Shown here one piece after another: positions 53,793 to 62,984 of a stretch of 64,000 nucleotides of DNA. A program made the position numbers and the translations under genes. Under the pieces are notes generated by a model. The model saw only the letters and a program-made list of their open reading frames with translations. It was not told the origin of the DNA and searched no databases. Position 1 is the first letter of the stretch. Each line of letters opens with the position of its first letter. Source of the stretch: Cytophagaceae bacterium (GTDB lineage: Bacteria; Bacteroidota; Bacteroidia; Cytophagales; Cytophagaceae); the NCBI GenBank assembly GCA_025454925.1, contig JALONM010000005.1:62001-126000 (forward strand), in the 5' to 3' direction.

Positions 53793-54263
53793 TTACCAAA
53801 CTACTTTAGTCGTTTCTTCATCCATACCAAATTTAAGATACATGGATGCTATTTTTTCTTCCAAAAACTTAGTTCTAACTGAATCAAAGTCAAACATTTG
53901 TTCACGACTTAAAAAATTAAGTCTCTTTGAAAAATCTGTATTTACAAGCGTATCTATATCTCCTTCTAAAATTCCTTGAATATTGTTACTCTGAAGGTAG
54001 TTCTGTATAAAACTTGATTTAGCCATCACATCTATCCTTGGTAGTTCAACTATATAATACGCTTTAAGATTCTTGGACATGATATATTTAATAACATTAC
54101 GATTATCCATATATTGGTTTCCTACTATAACTTCAGTATTATTGGCCTGATATTTTAATCCAAACAATTCATTGTTTTTGATATCATAATAATATTTTTT
54201 ATTAATTGAAGGTGATGTCATTGCCATCGTTACAAATCGCCAATATTCGTCTTCTTTTTTCAT
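53793..54263 (-). CDS. Putative immunity protein of the RHS toxin
   Basis: Cytosolic protein of 156 aa, no signal peptide. Its ATG overlaps the toxin stop codon (TAATG), the usual arrangement for polymorphic toxin/immunity pairs. It is Tyr/Asn/Lys-rich and alpha/beta by eye, with segments such as YIVELPRIDVMAKSSFIQNY. No known immunity family is recognised. The role is inferred from overlap and position. Confidence 0.75.
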   Translation of the reverse strand: MKKEDEYWRFVTMAMTSPSINKKYYYDIKNNELFGLKYQANNTEVIVGNQYMDNRNVIKYIMSKNLKAYYIVELPRIDVMAKSSFIQNYLQSNNIQGILEGDIDTLVNTDFSKRLNFLSREQMFDFDSVRTKFLEEKIASMYLKFGMDEETTKVVW

Positions 54264-55498
54264 TATTTTTTTTCAAAATCTGCCCAACTTTTCCCTTGTT
54301 TTACTGTAGATGCATTCTGAATTTCTGTGCTAAATATCTGAGATTTACCCTTGGTTCCATCTTTCATATCGATTGTTGAGTTCAAAACCTTGACATCTTC
54401 ATTTAGAGTAAATTCTTCAATTATGACATCCGTCCTGTTTCGATAGGAATTTTTGCCAACTTCACCAGGCAAGAAATCCTTTTCTGTAGTAAAATAATGC
54501 TTAGGTCCATTATCTCCATCTATTGAAAAACGATATACTTTGTCCCCCTTTTTTAATGTACTTGTGTAAACTGGATCATCAAACGAAATTGCTGACATAT
54601 GCCGCTCAATATCTCCTACTCCAGACTTTTTCAGGAATGATTTTGCTAGACATTGTCTTGTTGCAATCTTTTCAAATAAAGTCATAGATCCTGTCACAAC
54701 TAGTGACTTCATCCGACCTACACCTTTATCAACTAATATTCCAGTTACAATTTCAGTACCAAGCTCTCCAATAAATTCAGCTATTGACAGCGCATCCCCT
54801 TCGATTACCTTAGTCTTTAGATTATTAACTTGCGCATCTAATCTTGGGGTACTAGGTTTGTATATATTGCTATGAGATGCCGAAGAAAGGATCACCTCTT
54901 CCATATACATACCTGCATTCTCCCATGTTTCTGATTGATAGGCATCATGAACTATAAAATTCAATGTTCCTGTCAACGTATTCACCACTCCTTTATTGAA
55001 TGCCTTCATTATTGGGTGGGTATTTGCGAGGGAAGGTAGAAGAAACTCCTTTCCATCTAAATCGACGCCTAAAACAGGACAATTACTTGCAAACTGGTAC
55101 GGTGTTAATTCTGGATATTTACTTGTAATTGGATCAACCCTAAAGAACCTGGCAAGATTTGGATTATACATCCTCATGCCATAGTCCTGCCAACCAGTTT
55201 CGTCATCATTTTCTTTCCCATTAAAGCCGAACCTATACACCTGACTCTCCAGCTTCTGCAACATCATCCCGAACGGATAGTACTCGTAGGCGGCTTCTAC
55301 GCTCTTAAAGCCCGGCTTTTTCCAGTCGCTAAACACTACGCGCACATTCCCCAGGTGATCGTTCAGCTCGTAGCTGCGTACGCCCACCCGGTGCCTGCCT
55401 GCAGTGATTCCTATTTCAAGTGCACCGGAGACTTCTTCTCCGGGCTTGTACACGCCCAAGCGTGAACTGCCATAAATATACTGCTCTTCCAGTTTCAA
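54263..55498 (-). CDS. Orphan RHS-core polymorphic toxin (5'-truncated)
   Basis: Frame of 411 aa starting at TTG (55498); an in-frame TAG lies four codons upstream. Residues about 6-150 are the end of an RHS shell with the core signature (DHLGNVRVVFSDW, GFNGKENDDETGWQDYGMR, ARFFRVDP). A variable region follows, then a C-terminal toxin domain (about 290-411). GDIERHM, a K-GDKVYRF strand, YFTTEKD and LNEDVKVLNST resemble the polymorphic toxin type 46 pattern; this is recalled, not searched. The thousand-plus-residue RHS shell and secretion signal are missing, so it is probably a stored cassette or remnant. Confidence 0.8.
   Translation of the reverse strand: MKLEEQYIYGSSRLGVYKPGEEVSGALEIGITAGRHRVGVRSYELNDHLGNVRVVFSDWKKPGFKSVEAAYEYYPFGMMLQKLESQVYRFGFNGKENDDETGWQDYGMRMYNPNLARFFRVDPITSKYPELTPYQFASNCPVLGVDLDGKEFLLPSLANTHPIMKAFNKGVVNTLTGTLNFIVHDAYQSETWENAGMYMEEVILSSASHSNIYKPSTPRLDAQVNNLKTKVIEGDALSIAEFIGELGTEIVTGILVDKGVGRMKSLVVTGSMTLFEKIATRQCLAKSFLKKSGVGDIERHMSAISFDDPVYTSTLKKGDKVYRFSIDGDNGPKHYFTTEKDFLPGEVGKNSYRNRTDVIIEEFTLNEDVKVLNSTIDMKDGTKGKSQIFSTEIQNASTVKQGKSWADFEKK
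55376..55480 (-). repeat. Direct repeat of RHS core, upstream copy
   Basis: About 105 bp within the start of the RHS gene, similar to 53029-53122 in the same orientation except for a short insertion (GAAGAAG region). It encodes YIYGSSRLG...ITAGRHRVGVR. Confidence 0.75.
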
Positions 55499-55842
55499 GG
55501 CAACAGCCTATTGAGCACGTGAATCAAAACAATTGTTGAGCGATGCGAAAAAAAATAATCTGCCTTTACTTAAATCTTTTCCATGGGGTCTTTTTGAAAT
55601 ATTAACGTTTCACATTTTCAATCAAGCGATTGGCATTTCCTAAAAAAAGAATCTCCCATTCCATCCGGTACCCCGCAGCCAGCATCCGCAATGCCTTTGC
55701 ACTGGCACAGTGTAAAGTCATTGAAATTATTCCTTTGACATGGCATACCCAAAAACCTACTACTAATTCCAGGGGCTCTTTGTTTACGACTTCGCCTGGC
55801 TATGTGTATTGTATCAAATATCACATAACCCAACACGCAGAT
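55499..55842. other. Intergenic region between RHS cassette and xylanase
   Basis: A 344-bp gap. The xylanase frame is open through its right part, but those codons show no domain and precede a clear signal peptide. The missing RHS shell is not found here. Nothing else recognised. Confidence 0.45.
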
Positions 55843-58503
55843 ATGATTCGCACGTTAAGTCTGATCATCCTGGCTTTTATAGTCAATAGGATGTATGCGC
55901 AAAATTTACTGAGCAATGGCAGCTTTGAACAAGGTAATATATCCTGGAATCACCTTGCCGGCGATGGCTCTGCCGCCACGTACAGCCTTTCCACCATAGA
56001 AAAGTACGCAGGTGCTCAAAGCTTGCAGGCCGTGATCAACCGTCTGGGCACGAATGCCTGGAGTGTGCAGTCGATACACAGCGGATGGACTGCCACTCCC
56101 GGCAAAACGTATCGGTTAACATTTTATGCCAAATCAAACAATCCAGCATTTATACTCCGGCAACTATTTAACAATCCTTATAGCACCAATCAGGCAACGC
56201 TAAGCACCGCATGGCGTCTTTACGATTTTTTGTATACACCTACGCAAGCCTCTCCCGGATTTCTCTTCCACTATGCCTCCACCGGCACGGTATGGATCGA
56301 CAACATTTCCATCAGCGAGGTAGCCAATACCGGTAGCTTTCCCGAAGCGCCTGCCAACAGCAGCCTGCGCGCCCTGGCCGCCCAATGCGGACTCAACATA
56401 GGTTCTACCGTAAATCCCAATCCCCTGGCGAACGAAGCCGTTTATGCCAATACCTTGAAAAAAGAATTCAACACCGTGGTATGCGAAAATGCCATGAAGA
56501 TGTTTGCAATAAAGCCAACAGAATTTGGTCCGTATAACTTTACCGAAGCCAGACAGGTGGTAAACTTTGCAAGGGCGAATGGCATGAAAGTTCGCGGTCA
56601 CGCCATCTTGTGGCACAATGGATTGCCCGACTGGGTAAAGAACAAAGCCTGGACAAAAGCTACCTTGCTCGCATTTTTAAAATCCTACATTGAAAGAATG
56701 GGACAAGAATTCAGAGGAGAAATTTTTGAATGGGATGTTGCCAATGAATTCATCCAAGATGGTAACGGACATATTTTAAGAAGTGGTACACAATCCGTAT
56801 GGATGCGCTATATAGGAGAAGAAGCCTTGGACAGCGCTTTCAAATGGATGCGCCAGGCATTTCCCGGATCTAAATTATTTTACAACGATTACAGTACGGA
56901 AGGCATTAATGGGAAATCGGATGCGGTATATAATTTGGTTCGCCGGTTGAAAAACAGAAATGTACCCATCGATGGTGTGGGCATGCAGTGTCATATGGAC
57001 TACAATGAACTGCTTTTCCGGCCATCTACCCTTGCCACACAAATAGACCAGAACATCAAACGACTTGGGGCCTTAGGCCTGGAAGTAGCCATTACAGAAC
57101 TCGACATGGGCATTGTATTGCCCCTGGCTCCAGAAAAATACCAGCAGCAAGCACAATCGTATGCAAACTTACTGGCCATTGCCTTGGAGAATCCTACCAT
57201 TGTAAAAACATTTATGATTTGGGGATTCACCGATAAATACACCTGGATTCCTGCGCACACCGCTGTATTCGGGCCACCCAAAGACGATCCCTTGTTGTAT
57301 ACACGCAGCTATACCCGCAAGCCCGCGTACCATGCCTTATCCTACATTCTTTCCAACAATTGTCAAGGCAATACCGGTCCGGTGGTTTCCTTTATTCGTC
57401 CTGCAAATGCGCAAACGTATGCTGCACCGGCCAATGTTACGGTGCAAGTCTCCGCGCAGGATTCCGATGGCGTTTCGGAGGTAGAGCTTTTTATAAACAA
57501 TGTTTCCGTGCGCAAAGAAATCACCGCACCCTACGATTGGAATCACCAAGGGCAAGATGTTGCCTTACAAAATTTAGCTGCCGGATCATACGAGCTAAAA
57601 GCAGTGGCCAAAGATGCGCTGGGCAATACATCACAGGCTATTGTGCGCGTTGCTGTGCAAGCCTCCGATCCATGTGCCAATGCGACCCCTCCCAGTGTAA
57701 GCCTGAGCGCACCCGCCAATAACAGTACATTCAATCTGGGTGCGACGGTAACGCTGCAAGCTGCAGCCAGCAGTGGATCGGGCATTTCGAATGTTGAATT
57801 CTGGGAAGGCACCACGCTCCTATTCCGCGATACACAAGCACCATTCACGTATGCCAGCAGCACTTTTACCGAAGGAGTGCATACGGTAACAGCAAAACTA
57901 AACGATGCCTGCCAACGATCTGCCACCTCCACTTCTGTGCGCTTTACCATGACACCCATCCTTACCAGCGGAGACCCTATCATTGGTCCACATTGCGGAA
58001 GTCCCGGACAAACCTTATCGTTTCAGGTAGGACAAACAGGACTCAGTAATGTAAGCGGCTACAGCTGGTGGTTGAGTGGAACCTCCGGTCAAGTAACACC
58101 GTCTGCCAACAAACAATCGTGCACGGTGGTGTTGAGTAATTACTTTAAAACAGGAGAAGTTTGTTTGGGAGTAAATCTGCAAGCAGCGCCTTATTACAAA
58201 CAATTCTGCAAAGCGCTAAGCGCCTGTGCCACCCGAAGTGGAGAAGAAGAAATGATAGACGCCACCACTATAATCTATCCGAACCCTGTGCTGAAAGGCA
58301 CTTCATGCTATATCAATACCGGGGCATTCCCATCCGGCGAAGCAAGCATTAAAATCGTGAATGCACAAGGCACTACCGTGACGGAACAACGGTATGCACA
58401 GTTGCCTTCCAGCATTTCAGTAAATGAGCTCCGTCAAGGACAGTATCAAATGATTATTTCTGTTGGGGACGTTCATTTCCGACAATCGTTGGTGGTGGAA
58501 TAA
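55843..58503 (+). CDS. GH10 endo-1,4-beta-xylanase with CBM, Ig-like and T9SS sorting domains
   Basis: Secreted multidomain xylanase of 886 aa. The signal peptide is at about 1-19; a CBM4_9-type domain follows at about 20-160 (LLSNGSFEQGNISWNH..., WIDNISISEV). The GH10 barrel spans about 180-510, with acid/base E302 (WDVANEF) and nucleophile E419 (ITELDMG). Two Ig-like domains (VEVELFINNVSV-type; VEFWEGTTLLFRD) follow, then a segment with paired Cys and a C-terminal T9SS sorting domain (IYPNPVLKGTSCYIN...). The start at 55843 was chosen for the signal peptide; the frame is open 71 codons further upstream. Xylan degradation outside the cell is expected. Confidence 0.94.
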   Translation: MIRTLSLIILAFIVNRMYAQNLLSNGSFEQGNISWNHLAGDGSAATYSLSTIEKYAGAQSLQAVINRLGTNAWSVQSIHSGWTATPGKTYRLTFYAKSNNPAFILRQLFNNPYSTNQATLSTAWRLYDFLYTPTQASPGFLFHYASTGTVWIDNISISEVANTGSFPEAPANSSLRALAAQCGLNIGSTVNPNPLANEAVYANTLKKEFNTVVCENAMKMFAIKPTEFGPYNFTEARQVVNFARANGMKVRGHAILWHNGLPDWVKNKAWTKATLLAFLKSYIERMGQEFRGEIFEWDVANEFIQDGNGHILRSGTQSVWMRYIGEEALDSAFKWMRQAFPGSKLFYNDYSTEGINGKSDAVYNLVRRLKNRNVPIDGVGMQCHMDYNELLFRPSTLATQIDQNIKRLGALGLEVAITELDMGIVLPLAPEKYQQQAQSYANLLAIALENPTIVKTFMIWGFTDKYTWIPAHTAVFGPPKDDPLLYTRSYTRKPAYHALSYILSNNCQGNTGPVVSFIRPANAQTYAAPANVTVQVSAQDSDGVSEVELFINNVSVRKEITAPYDWNHQGQDVALQNLAAGSYELKAVAKDALGNTSQAIVRVAVQASDPCANATPPSVSLSAPANNSTFNLGATVTLQAAASSGSGISNVEFWEGTTLLFRDTQAPFTYASSTFTEGVHTVTAKLNDACQRSATSTSVRFTMTPILTSGDPIIGPHCGSPGQTLSFQVGQTGLSNVSGYSWWLSGTSGQVTPSANKQSCTVVLSNYFKTGEVCLGVNLQAAPYYKQFCKALSACATRSGEEEMIDATTIIYPNPVLKGTSCYINTGAFPSGEASIKIVNAQGTTVTEQRYAQLPSSISVNELRQGQYQMIISVGDVHFRQSLVVE

Positions 58504-58527
58504 TTGCCCCGACGACTCTGTGTTTCG

Positions 58528-58554
58528 GCCCGGTGTTAGCACCGGGCTTTTTTT
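58528..58554 (+). terminator. Rho-independent terminator of the xylanase gene
   Basis: Perfect 8-bp GC-rich stem GCCCGGTG-TTAG-CACCGGGC followed by TTTTTTT, 24 bp after the stop codon. Confidence 0.9.
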
Positions 58555-58613
58555 ATTTTCGGATTCCAGTAACAACTTTATTTTCTCCGTGATAGATTTT
58601 TTAATTTCCTGAA

Positions 58614-58739
58614 GGGCGTGTCCCTGCGTGGCGCCTTCAGCGCCACTGTGGGCCGGGCCATCGCTGCAAGCCTGTGTGGTGTCGATGGCGCCTAATGCGC
58701 CACGCCACCACACAGGGCTTTCCACTCTGTCCCTCACGC
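58614..58739 (+). repeat. GC-rich dispersed element A, copy 4
   Basis: Conserved blocks GGGCGTGTCCC, GGGCCGGGCCATCGCTGCAAG and GGGCTTTCCACTCTGTCCC, ending TCACGC. Slots: TGGCGCC-TTC-AGCGCCA (58629-58645) and a long stem GTGTGGTG...CACCACAC enclosing TGGCGCC-TAA-TGCGCCA (58686-58702). Confidence 0.8.
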
Positions 58740-58900
58740 AAAACACAGTACAACATTTTAAGCTGATTTTTTTCTCCTTTGAACCCTAATTTTTCAATAG
58801 AAATTCTTCTATTGAAAAACGACTACTAAAATCAAGGGCTTTAGATGGAATCGAATAGAAGAAATTCTTTTCTGAGCCCATGATTTTCTAAGTCGCAATT

Positions 58901-58969
58901 ACCGGCCATGGATCTTCGATCCATGAGCTTTCTCCATAGTGCGCTTCGCTTCTATGGAAAAAAGCCGGT
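58901..58969 (+). repeat. 69-nt dispersed element, copy c
   Basis: The best-formed copy. Ends ACCGGC/GCCGGT pair; inside are two hairpins, ATGGATC-TTC-GATCCAT and CCATAG...CTATGG enclosing GTGCGCTTCGCTT. This could fold as a three-way junction. Confidence 0.78.
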
Positions 58970-59082
58970 TGAAGCGCTGCGCACTGAGTAGCAAATTCTT
59001 GGATCAATGATTCATCCCTAGTAAGCATGTACATTGGTTCGAAACAGAATTGGCTCTTCGCTAAGCAATCGATGGCACCCAT

Positions 59083-59179
59083 CGCCCGGCCCCGGATAGA
59101 GCGGAAAGCCCGCGACCCGACTTTTTTATCGGGGCACTGCTGCTTGCGCGGCCTTGCAGCGATAGCCGGACAGGCCGCC
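59083..59179 (-). repeat. GC-rich dispersed element A-variant, copy 6
   Basis: On the minus strand GGCGGCCTGTCCGGCTATCGC, CAAGGCCGCG, then TCGCGGGCTTTCCGCTCTATCC and GGGGCCGGGCG. It is the same subtype as 53419-53510, with a different central segment. Confidence 0.65.
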
Positions 59180-59758
59180 AAAAAAAATATTAAAAATACT
59201 ACCAAAAGCATCGAGGATTGAACGCATAAGATGAAACGGAAAAACAAAAAAACCTCGGAGAATGAAGAGGGCTGATTTTGGTCCTTTATAATCAGCGGGC
59301 GCTTCAGTTCTCCTTGGTTATGACAAATGCGTATTACGCAGGATTATGTTGACGAAAGCCAACGAATCCCAACAAGTGATTTCTATTACTACTATTTTTG
59401 GTGACTGCAAGAAAGAATATTTCGTTATGAATTATTTTTCCGTACAGGCTTTCGCTTTCGGAGAAAAAATACAGAAAACGGAAAAAACCATCGAACTCCG
59501 CTAAGCATAAATCCGATGCGTGCTTGTTGAAAATCTTCCCAAACTGTTTTAAACCATTTCATAGAGATCCTCTTGTTATAGAGCGTAGCCCTTGCCAATA
59601 GTGGCGTCCAGAATAATTATGAAACAAAATTAGGATCTAATTCAACACCATATCAACGACCAACAGTATGTATTTTTATTCTTTCAGTATAAAAATCCAA
59701 ACCATAAGTTGTTAACAGAAAAGACTGCGAAGCAATAACTTTCATGGAAAGTTATGGT

Positions 59759-60064
59759 ATGAAAAAACTGGGAGAGATTCTGAGGTTATTGCGTTTGCAA
59801 CGATCGTGGAGTCAGGAAGATGTGGCACACGAATTGGATATGTCGCTTGCCGGCTATGCAAAAATTGAACGGAATTTAACCGACATTACCTTATCGAGGT
59901 TGCGGCAAATTGCGCGCTTGTACGGTATTGCTGCTTCTGATTTGTTAGCCTTGTGTGAGCGTAGCAACCGCATTCATCAGCAACAAAAGTTAATTGAAGA
60001 AAAAGATCAGGAGATCATGCGCTTGCAGCAAAAAGTGATTGAGTTGATCGAACGAAAAAAATAA
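59759..60064 (+). CDS. XRE-type helix-turn-helix regulator
   Basis: Protein of 101 aa. The HTH_3 domain covers about residues 5-60 (LRLLRLQRSWSQEDVAHELD, LAGYAKIERNLTDI), followed by a short coiled coil (EKDQEIMRLQQKVIELIERK). An ATG five codons earlier (59744) is also possible, but the paralogue at 60689 aligns to the MKK start. Target unknown. Confidence 0.82.
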   Translation: MKKLGEILRLLRLQRSWSQEDVAHELDMSLAGYAKIERNLTDITLSRLRQIARLYGIAASDLLALCERSNRIHQQQKLIEEKDQEIMRLQQKVIELIERKK

Positions 60065-60080
60065 ACCTATGAATCTCTTA

Positions 60081-60485
60081 TTATTTACGGCTGGATTTTT
60101 CAGTAGCTTTTTTATCGGATTTCCGTTGATGGATCATTGCCTGTACTCGGATCAATATTTCCTCCAGCGAATCAAGCAATTCATCGTCTGAAGTTTTATA
60201 GTGCAACCCTGGCTCCATGAGAGTGTTGAGATTGCGTGGTACCAGCTTGCCTTGTTCTACATCTTTTTTTAAATGTTCGTTGCGCAATAAATTAGTTTCG
60301 TCGATTCCCCAGAAGTCTGAAATTTTCATTAACTCGGTAATGTAAGGAGTGGAACTCCCATTCTCGTAATTGGCCCAGGTGGTGCGTTTAATTCCCAGGA
60401 CCGTGAGCATATCGTCTTGCGTGAGGCCCGCACGGGTGCGGAGGTATTTTAAATTGTTGCCAAAGACAATCGTTTTTATTGTCAT
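60081..60485 (-). CDS. XRE-type helix-turn-helix regulator
   Basis: Protein of 134 aa with an HTH_3 domain (LKYLRTRAGLTQDDMLTVLG, TTWANYENGSSTPYITELMKI) and a helical C-terminus ending in a basic tail (RKSDKKATEKSSRK). It differs from its two neighbours, which are paralogues of each other. Divergent from the XRE gene at 60689; convergent with that at 59759. Confidence 0.85.
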   Translation of the reverse strand: MTIKTIVFGNNLKYLRTRAGLTQDDMLTVLGIKRTTWANYENGSSTPYITELMKISDFWGIDETNLLRNEHLKKDVEQGKLVPRNLNTLMEPGLHYKTSDDELLDSLEEILIRVQAMIHQRKSDKKATEKSSRK

Positions 60486-60688
60486 ATATTTTGAATTTCC
60501 AAATTAAATAACTATTATTGCTGTACGATTTAACCATTGCAATTAAATAAACTCTTACATTTTGAACCAATAATTGCGGGGTTAAATTCTATTCAATCTG
60601 CTTTTCTATCTTTCAGCTTGTACGCCCCCATCAGCAGATTTGCGCCAGGAAAACATCAAACAGATCGGAATCTTTAGAGTCCCTTGGT

Positions 60689-61006
60689 ATGAAAAAAATC
60701 GGAGACGTATTGCGTCAACTGCGGCTGCAACACAACTGGAGTCAGGAGTATATGGCCTTTGTCTTGCACATGTCATTGCCTGGATATTCCAAAATAGAGC
60801 GCAACCAATCTGAATTGTGTTTGTCGCGCCTCTGCCAACTTGCAGAAATTTTTCAGCTGAAACCTTCGGAGTTATTGGCCTTCTGCGAAGAAAAAGAGCT
60901 ACCCGGTATATCAGCACCGGATCATCGGGACCAGGAGATAATCCGCCTTCAACAAAAGATCATTGCCCTTATGGAAATACGGATAGACCAGCAGAATAGC
61001 GCTTGA
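60689..61006 (+). CDS. XRE-type helix-turn-helix regulator
   Basis: Protein of 105 aa, closely patterned on the gene at 59759: MKKIGDVLRQLRLQHNWSQE, then LPGYSKIERNQSELCLSRL, and the same C-terminal coiled coil (DQEIIRLQQKIIALMEIR). It lies 55 bp upstream of a 7TM-DISM gene and may be co-transcribed with it. Confidence 0.83.
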   Translation: MKKIGDVLRQLRLQHNWSQEYMAFVLHMSLPGYSKIERNQSELCLSRLCQLAEIFQLKPSELLAFCEEKELPGISAPDHRDQEIIRLQQKIIALMEIRIDQQNSA

Positions 61007-61061
61007 GAGGCCAACTTTCATGCAATAAATGCGTAGTATCTATGTCGTTACTTTTTATGAC

Positions 61062-62984
61062 ATGAGGCTTCTGTGGATTTTTTATCTTATCGTATTTTTT
61101 CGCGCCGGCATATCACAGTCGATTCTTGTGTTGCACGATTCCCTAAGTGATCTAAGCCTAAGCACTGCTCCCTATTGGATCTATGTTGACAGCAGCAAAA
61201 GCATGAGCATCGATGAGTTACGACAAAACCCAAATTTATTTAAGTCAGTAGAGGATGTATTAGGAATCAGCCAGGACAACTATACCAAATGGATTCATTA
61301 TAGATTACTGGACACAAGTTCTAACACCCACCGTTGGATCCTGGAGCATTACAATTACCGAATTGATTCCCTGGAAATATTATTTTTTCAAAAAAATTCT
61401 CTGGTGGCCAAATCAAACATGGGGGATCAGTTTGCATTTGAGGAAAGACCAATACAGCATAAAAACTTTTCGGTGTTGGTTCCTGCCATCAAAAACGACA
61501 CCCTTGATGTATTTGTAAAAATACGTTCTCAAGGTTTAGTAGATTATTACAGCATTCTAAAAAGACAAGATTTTTTTGTTCAATATGCCAATCAAGAATA
61601 TGTATTGCTAGGACTCTTTTATGGCATTCTTGTTATTTCTACTCTGTATTGTTTGTTCAATTTTATTTTCACCTCGGACAAAGCGTACCTGTTTTTATCG
61701 TCGTATATTCTGCTGTATTTACTTTACTCATTATCGGAAGATGGAACAGGGTTTCAGTTTCTTTGGAATGGTTGGCCGGGTTTTAACAATTATGTTTCCC
61801 CTCTTATCTCCTGTTGTTTTCTTATTTCACTTTGTTTATTCGCGTATTCTTTTCATCGCGACTCCTCTGCCATGGCGGCAGTGGAAGTGTCTGTCTTTTT
61901 AGTAGCCATGATAGTTCCCCTGTTGTATTTACTTACTCAACTGCTTCTTCCTGAACTTTACTTTTTACCATCCATAGCCAAATCCCTTTTCTTATTGGCG
62001 CTGGCAATCTTCCCGATGCTTCGGTCCAAGCAAAACAAGCAACCAAGCATACACTTTTCGTTGGGCGTTGGAGCTTTCTTACTGGGTAATGTATGGCACC
62101 TTCTAGCAGAACTTACCTGGATTGAGGACTCTGTAGTTACTGTATATGCTGGCAACGTAGGGTTTCTATTGCAACTGATTTTTTTCCTTTCGGGCTTGTA
62201 CCTCATCTCCATGCTGAAGGTAAGAAGCAAAATTAAAATAGAAGAAGAACTGAACTCGTATCATAAAATTGAAGAAACCCTGGAAGACAAAGTAAAAAAG
62301 GTAACAAGAGAATTAGAGAAGCAAAATATATACATCGAAAAAATAAATCATAACCTGCAATTCTTTATCTCTAAAACGTATAATAATCTGAGAGGACCAG
62401 TTTCTACCACCAAAGGCTTGCTGCAATTGGCCGGTACGAATGCCATACCCTTCGAAGACATCAGCAGCATGGCCCTTACCACCACTCAGAAATTCGAAAA
62501 AGAGTTATATTTAATTTCTAAAGTTTCTGAATACAATCATTATAAATTACAACTAAAAAGAATTCCCCTGCACGATTGGATTCAACGCGAATTTCCTTCC
62601 CCAAGGTTTAGTACATCCATTTCACAAAAGGGGATTTGGCTTGGAGGAGATGTGGAATTGCTTTCGGAAGGTGCCGGTTATCTGAAATTAGTATTTGAAA
62701 AAATCCAAGAAACACAGGATCCTATTGTCATTGAATTGGAAGGTAAGGAAAGCGCACGGGTACGTTGGATTTTGAAGGACCAAAAAATCAGCGACCGACT
62801 GCTTCCTCACTTTTTTTCTCCTTACCAAAAAGAGGTAGAATACTATTTTGGTATTACCTATGAAGCCTATCTTGCTAATACCATCGCACAAAAACTAAGT
62901 TATCATTTCGGCATTCGCCGGATTAGTCCTGACAAAATTGAGTTAATACTTGAACCCGATCCTCATTCGCATCATCATCCATGA
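61062..62984 (+). CDS. 7TM-DISM sensor with degenerate histidine-kinase region
   Basis: Protein of 640 aa. The signal peptide (MRLLWIFYLIVFFRAGISQS) is followed by a periplasmic 7TMR-DISMED2-like domain (about 20-175), seven membrane helices (about 180-390) and a coiled coil. A dimerisation-type helix pair follows (ISKTYNNLRGPVSTTKGLLQL), where Asn stands in place of the phospho-acceptor His. The last ~120 residues lack the N, G1 and G2 boxes of HATPase_c. It looks like a pseudokinase. The start at 61062 gives the signal peptide; an ATG at 61029 is also in frame. Its stop overlaps the next start (ATGA). Confidence 0.82.
   Translation: MRLLWIFYLIVFFRAGISQSILVLHDSLSDLSLSTAPYWIYVDSSKSMSIDELRQNPNLFKSVEDVLGISQDNYTKWIHYRLLDTSSNTHRWILEHYNYRIDSLEILFFQKNSLVAKSNMGDQFAFEERPIQHKNFSVLVPAIKNDTLDVFVKIRSQGLVDYYSILKRQDFFVQYANQEYVLLGLFYGILVISTLYCLFNFIFTSDKAYLFLSSYILLYLLYSLSEDGTGFQFLWNGWPGFNNYVSPLISCCFLISLCLFAYSFHRDSSAMAAVEVSVFLVAMIVPLLYLLTQLLLPELYFLPSIAKSLFLLALAIFPMLRSKQNKQPSIHFSLGVGAFLLGNVWHLLAELTWIEDSVVTVYAGNVGFLLQLIFFLSGLYLISMLKVRSKIKIEEELNSYHKIEETLEDKVKKVTRELEKQNIYIEKINHNLQFFISKTYNNLRGPVSTTKGLLQLAGTNAIPFEDISSMALTTTQKFEKELYLISKVSEYNHYKLQLKRIPLHDWIQREFPSPRFSTSISQKGIWLGGDVELLSEGAGYLKLVFEKIQETQDPIVIELEGKESARVRWILKDQKISDRLLPHFFSPYQKEVEYYFGITYEAYLANTIAQKLSYHFGIRRISPDKIELILEPDPHSHHHP

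Larger units (their letters stand above)
58504..59758. other. Repeat-rich intergenic region
   Basis: A gap of about 1.25 kb, holding the xylanase terminator, element A copy 4, 69-nt element copy c and an element A-variant. From about 59180 to 59750 it is AT-rich with nothing recognised. Frames across the repeats are artefacts. Confidence 0.6.

Noticed and set aside
52091-55498. Whole segment as a defence island
   Set aside because: Only an RHS toxin/immunity pair is present. No nuclease, restriction, retron or CBASS-type genes were found around it.
58888-59247. 119-aa minus-strand frame
   Set aside because: It spans a 69-nt element and an element A-variant; the peptide reflects repeat sequence rather than a gene.
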